Source of the DNA: Pseudomonas silvicola
Lineage (GTDB): Bacteria > Pseudomonadota > Gammaproteobacteria > Pseudomonadales > Pseudomonadaceae
Assembly (NCBI RefSeq): GCF_026651855.1
Contig: NZ_CP093280.1
Span: 5,062,001-5,126,000 of the forward strand
DNA: 64,000 bases
Reading direction: 5' to 3'
The notes beneath the pieces were generated by a model. That model saw nothing but the letters and a program-made list of their open reading frames with translations. It was not told the origin of the DNA and searched no databases. Both the position numbers and the translations under genes were made by a program. Of the stretch, positions 51,417 to 60,439 are shown in pieces (the stretch's first letter is position 1; every line of letters starts with the position of its first letter).

Positions 51417-52337
51417 CTACACGACGGGCGATAGGTTGCGCAAGTAGGTTTCGAGAAACTCCACGCACACCCGCAACTTCGCCGACTGGCTCAGGCGTGT
51501 CGGGTACACGGCCCAGACATTGGCGCTCTGACTGTAGTCATTCAGCACCTGCACCAGGCGGCCTTGATCAAGCATGGGTTTGACGTCCCACAGCGAACGC
51601 AGAATGATTCCGGCACCGTCCAACGCCCACTGCAACACAATTTCACCATTGTTCGACGACAGCGGGCCACTGACCTTGACCGACTCCGCGCGCCCTTCTC
51701 GGCTCAGGGTCCACACGCCGAAGGCATTGTCGCGCTCCTTGAGCACCAGGCAGTCGTGCTCGACCAAGTCATCCAGAGACTGGGGCGTGCCGCGCCGCCG
51801 CAGGTAGTCAGGCGCGGCGCAGAGCACCCGGTAGTTGTGCAGCAATTGCCTGCCCAGGTGTTCGCCGACCAGGTCGTCGCCTACGCGGATTTCCAGATCG
51901 AAGCCCTCGTTGACCATATCGACCACACGGTCGAATACATCCAGGCGGATATCCAGCCGCGGGTAAGCCCGGGACAGAGCCGAGATCGCCGGCGCCACGT
52001 GGTTGCGGCCAAACCCGAAGCTGCTGCAAATGTGCAGCGCACCGCGCGGCGCCTGGCGCGCTTCGGAAATTTCGCCGAGGAAGTCATCGATATCCCCCAG
52101 CAGCCGCTGCGCCCACACCCGCACCCGTTCGCCGTCATCGGTCAGGGCAATACGCCGCGTGCTGCGATGCAACAGCTTTGCCCCCAAGGTGGTTTCGAGA
52201 ATGGAAATGCGTTTGCTCACGTACGCTGGGGAGAAACCCAGCGCTTCGGCTGCGGTGGCGAACCCGTTCTTGCGGATGACCATAAGGAATACCCGCAGGT
52301 CTTCCGGCAGCGGCAACGGATCGCGAAGGGTGGTCAT
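51417..52337 (-). CDS. LysR-family transcriptional regulator
   Basis: The 306-aa product has the LysR winged helix ('LRVFLMVIRKNGFATAAEALGFSPAYVSKRISILETTLGAKLLHRSTRRIALTDDGE', about residues 14-68). An effector-binding domain of the DmlR/TtuA type follows ('RGALHICSSFGFGRNHVAPAISAL'). Its ATG overlaps the stop of the dehalogenase-like gene by 4 nt, so it is the second gene of that operon. Related regulators control tartrate or malate catabolism, which may link it to the neighbouring leuCD-like genes. The target is not proven. Confidence 0.9.
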   Translation of the reverse strand: MTTLRDPLPLPEDLRVFLMVIRKNGFATAAEALGFSPAYVSKRISILETTLGAKLLHRSTRRIALTDDGERVRVWAQRLLGDIDDFLGEISEARQAPRGALHICSSFGFGRNHVAPAISALSRAYPRLDIRLDVFDRVVDMVNEGFDLEIRVGDDLVGEHLGRQLLHNYRVLCAAPDYLRRRGTPQSLDDLVEHDCLVLKERDNAFGVWTLSREGRAESVKVSGPLSSNNGEIVLQWALDGAGIILRSLWDVKPMLDQGRLVQVLNDYSQSANVWAVYPTRLSQSAKLRVCVEFLETYLRNLSPVV

Positions 52338-53218
52338 GGCGCTGGGCGCAGGAACGCCAGCGCTTCTTCCAGCAATACCTGCGCGGCCTCCTCGGCAATG
52401 TAGTGGCCGGCGGGCACGGCCTTGCCGCGCACATCCGTGGCCACTTTGCGCCACTCCTCCAGCGGTTCGAAACAGCGCCCCACGGTGCCCTCGGCCCCCC
52501 ACAGCACCAGCAATGGCAGCGTCAACACGTGGCCGTTATCAATATCCGCACGGTCATGCTCAAGGTCAATGGCCGCGCTGGCACGGTAATCCTCGCAAAT
52601 ACCCTGCGCGCTACCCGGCCGCTGCAGGCAGCGCAGGTACTCGGCGAAAGCCTCGTCGGTGAAGGGCGCCAGCCCCGCGCTACGGCTGCCCATGACACTG
52701 CGCAGGTAGCCTTCGGGGTTGGCTTCGATCAGGGTCTCAGGCAGCGGCGCCGGCCGGATCAGGAAAAACCAGTGCCAGTACGCCCGGGCAAAGGCTTCGG
52801 TGGTCTGGGCATACATGGCCAGGGTCGGTGCGATGTCCAACAGCACCATGCGCTGCACCGCCTCGGCGTGGTCCAGCGCCAGGCGGTGGGCCACCCGAGC
52901 GCCACGGTCGTGGGCCAGCACACTGAAGGTATCGAAGCCCAGCGCCGCCATCAGGGCCACGTTGTCCTGGGCCATCGTGCGTTTGCTGTAGGCGGCGTGA
53001 TCAGTGCTGGCGGCTGGCCGGTCGCTATCCCCATAACCCCGCAGGTCGGCGGCGACCACGGTGAAATGCCTGGCCAGTGGCTCGGCGAGCTTGTGCCAGA
53101 TCACATGAGTCTGCGGGTGCCCGTGCAACAGCAACAGCCCCGGGCCACTGCCCCCAATGCGGTAGGCGATATCGACGCCATTGACGTGGCGGTGCGTTTT
53201 GTTGAATCCGGCAAACAT
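52334..53218 (-). CDS. Haloacetate (fluoroacetate) dehalogenase-type alpha/beta hydrolase
   Basis: The 294-aa product matches the haloacetate dehalogenase group: 'HGHPQ' (32-36), nucleophile Asp104 followed by Arg105 and Arg108 in 'AHDRGAR' (carboxylate binding), His149-Trp150 in 'YWHWFFL', Tyr211 in 'CEDYR' and catalytic His in 'AGHYI'. The Asp/Arg/Arg/His/Trp positions keep a constant 6-residue offset to those I recall for Rhodopseudomonas RPA1163, whose His-Trp-Tyr pocket holds fluoride. It should hydrolyse 2-haloacids to 2-hydroxyacids. It is co-translated with a LysR gene. Natural substrate could still be another ester or halide. Confidence 0.85.
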   Translation of the reverse strand: MFAGFNKTHRHVNGVDIAYRIGGSGPGLLLLHGHPQTHVIWHKLAEPLARHFTVVAADLRGYGDSDRPAASTDHAAYSKRTMAQDNVALMAALGFDTFSVLAHDRGARVAHRLALDHAEAVQRMVLLDIAPTLAMYAQTTEAFARAYWHWFFLIRPAPLPETLIEANPEGYLRSVMGSRSAGLAPFTDEAFAEYLRCLQRPGSAQGICEDYRASAAIDLEHDRADIDNGHVLTLPLLVLWGAEGTVGRCFEPLEEWRKVATDVRGKAVPAGHYIAEEAAQVLLEEALAFLRPAP

Positions 53219-53525
53219 CGAAGGCGTTCCTTGTGGGTGTTCTGGCCCCTACAGGATAGGCGGCCCCAGCCGGGTATCAATAGGTTGTGCGCGATGCCAT
53301 GGAACACGGAGCGTGGCCAATGCTGCTTGTGGGGAGGCTTTTCGTACCGTTTTAAGGGGTGTGGAGGTTCAAAATCGAGATGACATTTGATAATCCTATA
53401 TTATCAAATATGTAAAATACCTCATAAAACCCAAAAATATAACCAATTTTGGTATGTATTTACATGGTACGTAATACAGTACGAAATCGTCACGCAGATA
53501 GCTGTCGGTAACACAAAGCGGACTA
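53219..53525. other. AT-rich intergenic segment with nested inverted repeats
   Basis: The region upstream of the dehalogenase gene is unusually AT-rich from about 53380 to 53500. It holds a 10-bp perfect inverted repeat with a 5-bp spacer (ATTTGATAAT 53385-53394, ATTATCAAAT 53400-53409). CCAAAA/TTTTGG (about 53431-53455) and an imperfect ATGTAAAATACC/GGTATGTATTTACAT pair (53409-53466) are also present. No gene is seen. It may hold the dehalogenase promoter and operators. Confidence 0.55.
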
Positions 53526-54265
53526 GGTGATGGCACAGACATAACTGGCCCGAAACAAACGTGGGAGCAGAGCTTGCTCGCGAAGCGCCGCGCGGGCGGC
53601 GCACGGCCTCAAGGGCGCCGAAAAAACAAAGGCATGCGCCTGGCGGCCCTGACCCAATCCCAAGGCGAACTAACAAGGCGGGCCAGGCAATGGCACAGGC
53701 ATAACTAGCCCGAAACAGATGTAGGAGCAGAGCTTGCTCGCGAAGCGCCGCGCGGGCGGCGCACGGTCTCAAGGGCGCCGGAAACCTTGAGCCATGCACC
53801 TGGCGGCCTTGATACGGTTTCAAGCCAAGCAAACAAGGCGGTCGAGGCAATGGCACAGACATAACTGGCCCGAAACAGATGTGGGAGCAGAGCTTGCTCG
53901 CGAAGCGCCGCGCGGGCGGCGCACGGTCTCAAGGGCGCCGAAAAAACAAAGGCATGCGCCTGGCGGCCCTGACCCAATCCCAAGGCGAACTAACAAGGCG
54001 GGCCAGGCAATGGCACAGACATAACTGGCCCGAAACAGATGTGGGAGCAGAGCTTGCTCGCGAAGCGCCGCGCGGGCGGCGCACGGTCTCAAGGGCGCCG
54101 GAGAAACCCAAGCCATGCCCCTGGCAGCCCTGACCCAATCCCAAGGCGAACTAACAAGGCGGGCCAGGCAATGGCACAGACATAACTGGCCCGAAACAGA
54201 TGTGGGAGCAGAGCTTGCTCGCGAAGCGCCGCGCGGGCGGCGCACGGTCTCAAGGGCGCTACAAC
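53526..54265 (+). repeat. REP array, forward block (five units, 160-bp period)
   Basis: Five near-identical units have their GTGGGAGCAGAGC cores at 53561, 53721, 53881, 54041 and 54202. Each unit has the REP core, then a GC hairpin (GCGCCGC/GCGGCGC), then a roughly 70-bp linker that is itself conserved. The whole 160-bp unit, not only the REP, has therefore been amplified. Long ORFs through here are artefacts of the repeat. Confidence 0.9.
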
Positions 54266-54344
54266 ACCATCGACTAGCGCTTGGTGGCCATGATGAGATC
54301 TCCAGCGGGGCCCCAAAAGCCTGTCATGAAATCGCATCAGGGCC

Positions 54345-54785
54345 GCCAGGTGCATGGCTTTGGTTTAATGGCGCTCTTGCGACCGTGCGCCGCCCGCGCG
54401 GCGCTTCGCGAGCAAGCTCTGCTCCTACATCTGTTTCGGGCCAGTTATGTCTGTGGGATTGCCTCGACCGCCTTGTTTTTCCGGCTTGAAACCGTATCAA
54501 GGCCGCCAGGTGCATGGCTCAAGGTTTCCGGCGCCCTTGAGACCGTGCGCCGCCCGCGCGGCGCTTCGCGAGCAAGCTCTGCTCCTACATCTGTTTCGGG
54601 CCAGTTATGTCTGTGGGATTGCCTCGACCGCCTTGTTTTTCCGGCTTGAAACCGTATCAAGGCCGCCAGGTGCATGGCTCAAGGTTTCCAGCGCCCTTGA
54701 GACCGTGCGCCGCCCGCGCGGCGCTTCCCGGGCAAGCCCGGTCCCACATCTGTTTCGGGCCAGTTATGCCTGTGGGATTGCCTGG
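54345..54785 (-). repeat. REP array, inverted block (three units, 160-bp period)
   Basis: Three units in opposite orientation to the forward block have cores ending near 54430, 54590 and 54750. The first two keep the GTAGGAGCAGAGC variant; the third carries a GTGGGACCGGGC variant and is next to the mntH 3' end. The roughly 80-bp centre (54265-54345) between the blocks is unrelated sequence. The two blocks together form a very large inverted repeat. Confidence 0.9.
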
Positions 54786-54825
54786 TCCGCCTGGCTCGCT
54801 CAGCAGCAGCTCGACCTGATGTGCA

Positions 54826-56178
54826 TCAGGCCACGGTATCCCATAGCAATTTGAGGTTCAGCGCGACTATCACCGTCGCTACCAACCACGCCAGCACCTG
54901 GGTGACGGGGCCGATGGCCAGCGCCCCCATGCGCTCACGGTTGGACACGAACGTCACCAGTGGAATGACCGCGAACGGCAGCTGCATCGACAACACCACC
55001 TGGCTGAACACCAGCAGTTGCGCGGTGCCTTGCTCGCCATACAGGCTGGTCACGACCACCACTGGCACGATGGCGATGCCCCGGGTCAGCAGACGGCGCG
55101 CCCAGTCAGGGATGCGCAGCTCGAGGAAGCCTTCCATGATGATCTGCCCGGCCAGGGTGGCCGTGACGGTCGAGTTGATGCCCGAGGCCAGCAGCGCCAC
55201 GCCGAGTAGCACCGAGGCAATGCCAACGCCCAGCAAGGGCGATAGCAAGTGGTAGGCCTGCTCGATTTCCACCACGTCAGTGTGCCCGTTGCTGTGGAAT
55301 ACCGCCGCGGCGGTGATCATGATCGCCGCGTTGACGAACAGTGCCAGGGTCAGGGCAATGGTGCTGTCGGCCACCGCCCAGCGCAGACCGCTTTTGCGCC
55401 CTTCGGGGGTGCGCGGGTAGGCGCGGGTCTGCACGATGGAGGAATGAAGGTACAGGTTGTGGGGCATCACCGTGGCGCCAACGATGCCAATGGCGATGTA
55501 GAGCATCGCCGGGTGCGTGACGATGCTGGCCTGGGGAATGAAGCCGGCGAATACCTCGTGCCATTGCGGCTGGGCTAGCACCAGTTGCGCAGCGAAGCAG
55601 GCGAAGATCAGGGTCAGCAAAGCGATGACGAAGGCTTCCAGCGCCCGGAAGCCGCGGTTCATCAACAGCAGGATGAGAAATACGTCCAGCGCGCACAGAA
55701 TAGCGCCCCAGAGCATGGGAATACCGAACAGCAGCTTGAGGGCGATGGCGGTGCCAATCACTTCGGCCAGGTCGCAGGCGATGATGGCCGCCTCGCAGGC
55801 CAGCCACAGGGCAACGCACACAGGCCGTGGGTAATGTTCGCGACAGGCCTGGGCCAGGTCCAGGCCGGTAGCGATGCCCAGGCGCGCTGCCAGTGCCTGC
55901 AACAATACGGCCATCAGGTTCGACAGCAGGATAACGGAGAGCAAGGTGTAGCCGAATTGCGAACCGCCCGCGATGTCGGTGGCCCAGTTGCCTGGGTCCA
56001 TGTACCCCACTGCTACCATGTAACCTGGCCCGGCGAAGGCCAGCAGGCGGCGCAGCCAATGGCCATTCGCGGGCACGGCGACACTGCCGTTCATCGCTCC
56101 CAGACTGGGGCGGGCGGCATGAGGCAACGGGCGCCGATGGCGGGCCGAGTAGTCGGCCTGATGGTTATCAGTGTTCAA
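54826..56178 (-). CDS. mntH: Nramp-family divalent metal transporter (MntH-like)
   Basis: The 450-aa product has eleven membrane helices and Nramp metal-site motifs '[12 protein letters not shown]' in TM1 and '[15 protein letters not shown]' in TM6. It is a proton-coupled Mn2+/Fe2+ importer. The N-terminal 40 residues are polar and longer than in E. coli MntH; a Met at residue 29 could be an alternative start. It stands alone, with the REP array behind its 3' end. No MntR site or yybP-ykoY riboswitch could be recognised upstream. Confidence 0.92.
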   Translation of the reverse strand: MNTDNHQADYSARHRRPLPHAARPSLGAMNGSVAVPANGHWLRRLLAFAGPGYMVAVGYMDPGNWATDIAGGSQFGYTLLSVILLSNLMAVLLQALAARLGIATGLDLAQACREHYPRPVCVALWLACEAAIIACDLAEVIGTAIALKLLFGIPMLWGAILCALDVFLILLLMNRGFRALEAFVIALLTLIFACFAAQLVLAQPQWHEVFAGFIPQASIVTHPAMLYIAIGIVGATVMPHNLYLHSSIVQTRAYPRTPEGRKSGLRWAVADSTIALTLALFVNAAIMITAAAVFHSNGHTDVVEIEQAYHLLSPLLGVGIASVLLGVALLASGINSTVTATLAGQIIMEGFLELRIPDWARRLLTRGIAIVPVVVVTSLYGEQGTAQLLVFSQVVLSMQLPFAVIPLVTFVSNRERMGALAIGPVTQVLAWLVATVIVALNLKLLWDTVA

Positions 56179-56351
56179 GGTCGCGCTTCGCTTTACTGAA
56201 TCGGAAATAACCGGCGAAACAAAGCGCCTATTACCAGAACGTAGCGGCTTTGCGAAAATTTACTCGCCCAATGAATTATTTCCGACCACGGGGGGCGCGG
56301 AAGGTCACCGATAACGGATCAGTGGTCGCCAAAGCTCCTGGATCCAGGGCG

Positions 56352-56885
56352 CTACGGCAGTTGCAACCTGAGGCCATCGCGAATCGTCCGCACCTCGGCA
56401 ACATGGGCCTCATAGCCCTGTGCCGAGCCCGCATACGACAAGGAATACGCTGCCCCCGCCGTACTCGCCGCCACCAGGGTCTGGGTCATCACGTGGCCAC
56501 CGTTGAGGCTGATCTTGCAAGTGGTTTCCACCGCCGCGATGTCCCCCAGCTTCGCGTCGTGCACCTTAGTGCACACACTCTGGTAGCCCCCATGGCTGAA
56601 GTTCACCTGCAAGGCTTTGCGCATTTCCAGCACCACCCCACCCAGGTTCACCTGATGGTCCGGCGCCAGGGCGGTGCGAGTCAGTTCCACCACCATCTGC
56701 GGGTCACCGTTCGCATCATTGATGGCCGCGCGCTGGCGGTGCACCGTGGAGCCAGCAGGGTCAGGCAAACTCTCGACCTCCCAGCCAGCAGGCCAGGTGA
56801 TGATCACCTCGTCGGCCATGGCCAGGGGCGCGGCCAACAGCAGGCCGAGGGTAAACAGGGTGCAGCGGCGGTACGCAAAAGTCAT
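56352..56885 (-). CDS. DUF4946-type exported protein
   Basis: The 177-aa product has a Sec signal peptide ('LFTLGLLLAAPLAMA', cleavage about residue 24). The mature domain begins 'VIITWPAGWEV' and contains two cysteines ('SVCTKVHD', 'ETTCKISL') spaced for a disulfide; it ends in 'EVRTIRDGLRL'. This matches the Pseudomonas DUF4946 pattern, of unknown periplasmic function. It is divergent from copC. Confidence 0.82.
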   Translation of the reverse strand: MTFAYRRCTLFTLGLLLAAPLAMADEVIITWPAGWEVESLPDPAGSTVHRQRAAINDANGDPQMVVELTRTALAPDHQVNLGGVVLEMRKALQVNFSHGGYQSVCTKVHDAKLGDIAAVETTCKISLNGGHVMTQTLVAASTAGAAYSLSYAGSAQGYEAHVAEVRTIRDGLRLQLP

Positions 56886-57029
56886 GAAGGCACGAGGTCC
56901 GGTAGAATGGAAAGCGGCTCAGAGGGCTGCGAGGTTGCCGCAAGTGTGACTTCAAGTAAAACATTTCACCCGCCTGCTACCCTCAGATCGTGTTTAATTG
57001 CGCCAATTTTACTGCCCGAGGTTCTCATC

Positions 57030-57404
57030 ATGACTGCCCTGCCCCTGAAAAAGCTCCTCAGCGGTGCCGCCCTGCTGCTGGGTTGCGCGCTGTCGCCACT
57101 GGTATTCGCCCACGCTCACCTGGCAAGCGCCATTCCGGCGGCCGACGCCACGGTCAGTGCGCCTGCCGAGCTCAGCCTGGTGTTTACCGAAGGCGTCGAG
57201 CAAAGCTTCACCAAGGTAGAGCTGAGCCAGGACGGCAAGGACGTTCTGGTCAAGAGCATCGCGACCCAGGGCGCCGACAAGAAAACCCTGATCGTGACCC
57301 CGGCCGCGCCATTGGCACCCGGCCAATACACGGTGAAGTGGCATGCCGTGTCGGTAGACACTCACAAGAGCGAAGGCAGCTACAGCTTCAAGGTGGCCCC
57401 GTAA
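57030..57404 (+). CDS. copC: CopC-like periplasmic copper-binding protein
   Basis: The 124-aa product has a signal peptide ending 'VFA', giving a mature N-terminal His ('HAHLASAIPAADATV') that serves as a Cu(II) ligand in CopC. The beta-sandwich motifs 'LSLVFTEGVEQSFTKVEL', 'PGQYTVKWHAVSVDTHKSEGSYSFKV' include the second His cluster (His-x-x-x-x-x-x-His). The ATG at 57030 follows a GAGG site; the longer upstream frame is antisense to the DUF4946 gene. It lies 4 nt before copD. Confidence 0.92.
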   Translation: MTALPLKKLLSGAALLLGCALSPLVFAHAHLASAIPAADATVSAPAELSLVFTEGVEQSFTKVELSQDGKDVLVKSIATQGADKKTLIVTPAAPLAPGQYTVKWHAVSVDTHKSEGSYSFKVAP

Positions 57405-57408
57405 CCCC

Positions 57409-58272
57409 ATGAGTGCTTTGGTAGCGGTTCGTTTTCTGCATTTCTGTGTGGTGCTGCTGGTGTTCGGCGCACTGCTTTTCCGGCCTCTGCTGCTGGGCGA
57501 ACCTCGCCAGCAGGCGCGCATGCGCCAGTGGCTTGACCCGCTGTTGTGCCTGCTGTCGGGCATCGGCCTGATCACCGCGGTGGCCTGGCTGATGCTGACC
57601 ACCGCCGACATGACCGGCAACTGGCAGTCGGCGCTGCAAGGCGACATGATCATGAAAGTGCTGACCCAGACCTTCTTCGGCAAGGCCTGGTTCGTGCACC
57701 TGTTCGCCAGCCTGGTGCTGCTGATGTGCCTGCGCATTCCGCTGCGCCTGCCGCCCTGGCTGCCCATGGGCCTGAGCACGGTGCAACTGGCGACCCTGGC
57801 CCCCGTGGGCCACGCGGCCATGCTCAGCGGGTTGCCGGGCGTGCTGCTGATCCTCAACCAGCTGGTGCACCTGCTGTGCGTGGCCGGCTGGATGGGCGCC
57901 CTGCTGCTGTTGATCTTCGTGCAGGCGCGGCCAAACGGCTATGACCTGCGCGGCACACTGCTGCGTTTCAGCCGCTATGGCCTGATGCTGGTGGCGGGTA
58001 TCATCGTCACCGGGCTGATCAACGTTCGGGTGCTGACCGGTGCGCTATGGCCCACGCCGCTGACGGGCGGGTTTGGCCTGGTGCTGGCGGTAAAGGCATC
58101 GCTGGTGATCTGCATGCTGATGCTGGCCCTGTTCAACCGCGCGGCGCTGAATAACCAGCGCATTGCCTTGAACACCCTGCGCCAGACCGTGCTGGTGGAA
58201 TGGTTGTGTGGGCTGGCGGCCATCGCCGCGGTGTCGCTGCTGGGCACCCTGAGCCCCGTGCCGCTGGTGTGA
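57409..58272 (+). CDS. copD: CopD-family copper resistance/uptake membrane protein
   Basis: The 287-aa product has about eight membrane helices. CopD features are visible: an early 'VRFLHFCVVLLVFGALLFRPLLL', conserved His/Met positions in 'PVGHAAMLSG' and 'NQLVHLLCVAGWMGALLLL', and 'GIIVTGLINVRVLTG'. With CopC it is thought to move copper across the inner membrane. It forms an operon with copC (4-nt gap). No CopRS pair is adjacent. Confidence 0.9.
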   Translation: MSALVAVRFLHFCVVLLVFGALLFRPLLLGEPRQQARMRQWLDPLLCLLSGIGLITAVAWLMLTTADMTGNWQSALQGDMIMKVLTQTFFGKAWFVHLFASLVLLMCLRIPLRLPPWLPMGLSTVQLATLAPVGHAAMLSGLPGVLLILNQLVHLLCVAGWMGALLLLIFVQARPNGYDLRGTLLRFSRYGLMLVAGIIVTGLINVRVLTGALWPTPLTGGFGLVLAVKASLVICMLMLALFNRAALNNQRIALNTLRQTVLVEWLCGLAAIAAVSLLGTLSPVPLV

Positions 58273-58352
58273 CACCGGTGTTGTGAGCGCTGGCCTGCCA
58301 GCGCGCGGTTGGCGTACGCTGTCGCGATATTCTGCCGCCGGCCCGCATCACC

Positions 58353-59792
58353 ATGGAACTGCACATCACCTTTCAGGGCCGCAAGGACCTGAGCGAACAG
58401 CTTTACCGGCAACTGCGCGATGCCATCGACAGCGGTCGCCTGGCCGCGGGCACGCAAGTACCGCCCACCCGCTTGCTGGCCACGCAGTTGGGGGTGTCGC
58501 GCAAGACCGTGGCCGAAGCTTATTCACGCCTGACCTACGACAGCCGCCTGAGCGGCCGCGTGGGCAGCGGCACGTTCGTCAGCCCCCGCCCCGCCGCGCA
58601 TCACCCTGCGCAACCACCCTCGCCGCTGGCCAGTGCCGCGGTCGTGGCCATGTGGCGCGACATGCCCATGCCCATGAGCCATGCCGCCGCCCAAACGCGC
58701 GCCCGCTACGACTTCATCGGCGGCGCATCGCTGAAAAGCCAGTTTCCGTTCGACACCTGGCGCCGTTGCACCCTGTACGCGCTGCGCCAGTGCACCCGCT
58801 CGGCCTCCTTGCACGGCGACCCCCAGGGCTTGCCCGAGCTGCGCGAAGCCGTGGCCCGGCACATCGGCTTCGCCCGTGGCGTGCAGGCCAGCGTCGATAG
58901 CGTGCTGGTCACCAACGGCGCCCAGCAGGCGCTGGACCTGGTGTCTCGCGTGCTCATCGAGCCCGGCTGCAAGGTGGTGATGGAAGACCCGGGCTACCCC
59001 CCGGCGCGCTTGCTGTTCACGGCCCAGCGCGCGGACGTGGTCAACGTGCCGGTGGATGACCAGGGGCTGCGCGTGGAGCTGATCCCCGAAGGCACCCGGC
59101 TGATCTACGTCACCCCTTCCCACCAGTTCCCCCTGGGCATGCCCATGAGCCTGGCCCGGCGCCATGCCTTGCTGGCCAGGGCCGCGGAGCTCGGGGCGAT
59201 CGTCATTGAGGACGACTACGACAGCGAATTCCGCTACCAGGGCCCGCCCACCGACTCCCTGCAGAGCCTGGACACTCAAGGGCTGGTCGCCTACCTGGGC
59301 ACCTTCTCCAAGACCTTGCTGCCAGAACTGCGACTGGGCTATGCGGTACTGCCCCATGCCCTGTTGCAGGCCGTGCGGGTGGCCAAGCAACTGAGCGATT
59401 GGCACACCCCCACGCTCAACCAGTGGGCGCTGGCAAAGTTCATCAACGAGGGGGAATTGCTCAAGCACATCCGCCGCTGCTTCGATGTCTACAGCGGCCG
59501 CCGCGAGCGCATCCTGCAGCGCCTGGACAGTGACCTGGCGCCCTGGTTCCAGGCGGTGCCAGCCGTGGCAGGCTACCATTTGAGCGCACTGGCCCAAGTG
59601 CCGGTGGACTTGTCCCTGCTGGTGCAGGTGGCGCGCCAGGCAGAGGTCGGGCTTTACCCCTTGATGCCGTTTTATGGGCAACAACCCGCTGGGCAAGGAT
59701 TGCTGTTCGGGTTCGGGGCCATAGAGCGCCTGGACATCGACCCGGCGCTGGACCGGGTGCATGGCATCCTTCAGCAATTGGCCCCTGCATAA
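58353..59792 (+). CDS. MocR-family PLP-dependent transcriptional regulator
   Basis: The 479-aa product joins a GntR winged helix (residues 1-75: 'LYRQLRDAIDSGRLAAGTQVPPTRLLATQLGVSRKTVAEAYSRL') to an aminotransferase class I fold (about 115-479). The PLP-Lys lies in 'GTFSKTLLPELRLGY', with the phosphate Arg close behind and the 'IEDDYDSEF' PLP-pyridine Asp. Such regulators sense PLP or an amino-compound such as GABA or taurine. The adjacent gene on the same strand encodes an AhpD-like protein, a common MocR neighbour and probable target. The stop codon lies inside a terminator-like stem. Confidence 0.92.
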   Translation: MELHITFQGRKDLSEQLYRQLRDAIDSGRLAAGTQVPPTRLLATQLGVSRKTVAEAYSRLTYDSRLSGRVGSGTFVSPRPAAHHPAQPPSPLASAAVVAMWRDMPMPMSHAAAQTRARYDFIGGASLKSQFPFDTWRRCTLYALRQCTRSASLHGDPQGLPELREAVARHIGFARGVQASVDSVLVTNGAQQALDLVSRVLIEPGCKVVMEDPGYPPARLLFTAQRADVVNVPVDDQGLRVELIPEGTRLIYVTPSHQFPLGMPMSLARRHALLARAAELGAIVIEDDYDSEFRYQGPPTDSLQSLDTQGLVAYLGTFSKTLLPELRLGYAVLPHALLQAVRVAKQLSDWHTPTLNQWALAKFINEGELLKHIRRCFDVYSGRRERILQRLDSDLAPWFQAVPAVAGYHLSALAQVPVDLSLLVQVARQAEVGLYPLMPFYGQQPAGQGLLFGFGAIERLDIDPALDRVHGILQQLAPA

Positions 59793-59803
59793 AGGGGCCA
59801 ATT
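59776..59803 (+). terminator. Hairpin containing the mocR stop codon
   Basis: AATTGGCCCCT (59776-59786) and AGGGGCCAATT (59793-59803) form a perfect 11-bp stem with a 6-nt loop that holds the TAA stop. A T-tract is lacking, so it may be an intrinsic pause or mRNA-stabilising structure rather than a strong terminator. It separates mocR from the AhpD-like gene. Confidence 0.5.
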
Positions 59804-59871
59804 GGCTATTCGGTCTCAGGCCCCGGCTCGTTAAGGTATCTCCCACACCCTACTTACCCGGAGACACCGAA

Positions 59872-60312
59872 ATGAGCACTCGCATCGAATGGTCCAAGCA
59901 AGCCCCCGACGCGTACAAAGCCATGGTCGGCCTGGAAATGGCCCTGGCCAAGTCCGGCCTGGAAAGCGACCTGCTGGAACTGGTGCGCCTGCGCGCTTCG
60001 CAATTGAACGGCTGCGCCTACTGCATCAACATGCACGCCAATGATGCCCGCAAGGCAGGTGAAACCGAAGCCCGCCTGCAGACCCTCTCGGTATGGCAGG
60101 AAACCCCGTTCTTCACCCCACGCGAACGCGCCGCCCTGGCCTGGGTGGAAAGCCTGACATTGCTGTCCATCCACCATGCCCCCCAGGACCAGTACCAGGC
60201 GCTGCTGGAGCACTTCAGCGACGTGGAAGTGGTCAACCTGACCCTGGCCATCGCCACCATCAACGCCTGGAACCGCTTTGGCGTAGGCTTCGCCATGGTC
60301 CCCCAGGCCTGA
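59872..60312 (+). CDS. Carboxymuconolactone decarboxylase / AhpD-like protein
   Basis: The 146-aa product is an all-helical AhpD-fold protein with the redox motif Cys-x-x-Cys in 'NGCAYCINMHANDARKAGET' (about residues 46-55) and the proton-relay His just after. 'ALAWVESLT' and 'NLTLAIATINAWNRFGV' are typical of the family. It likely acts as an alkylhydroperoxidase-type thiol protein. The ATG at 59872 is the natural start. It follows mocR and is probably linked to it in function. Confidence 0.9.
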   Translation: MSTRIEWSKQAPDAYKAMVGLEMALAKSGLESDLLELVRLRASQLNGCAYCINMHANDARKAGETEARLQTLSVWQETPFFTPRERAALAWVESLTLLSIHHAPQDQYQALLEHFSDVEVVNLTLAIATINAWNRFGVGFAMVPQA

Positions 60313-60439
60313 GCAACTGGGGGCTGGGCACACAGGGCCGCTACTGCCCCGCTGCAGGAACTGGGTTGCCATGCCTGCATGGAGTCTCCCGTAAAGCAGC
60401 TACACTGGTGAGCACGCCCACTTATTTTCCCGGTCGCCG

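Noticed and set aside
53385-53409. Fur box upstream of the dehalogenase gene
   Set aside because: GATAAT and ATTATC halves are present, but the spacing gives a 17-bp core instead of the 19-bp Fur pattern, and the gene has no evident iron link.
53526-54785. CRISPR array, or tandem small protein genes, in the repeat region
   Set aside because: The repeats are about 160 bp, REP-type, lack unique spacers and change orientation; no cas gene is present. The long frames through them exist only because the repeat is GC-rich and open by chance.
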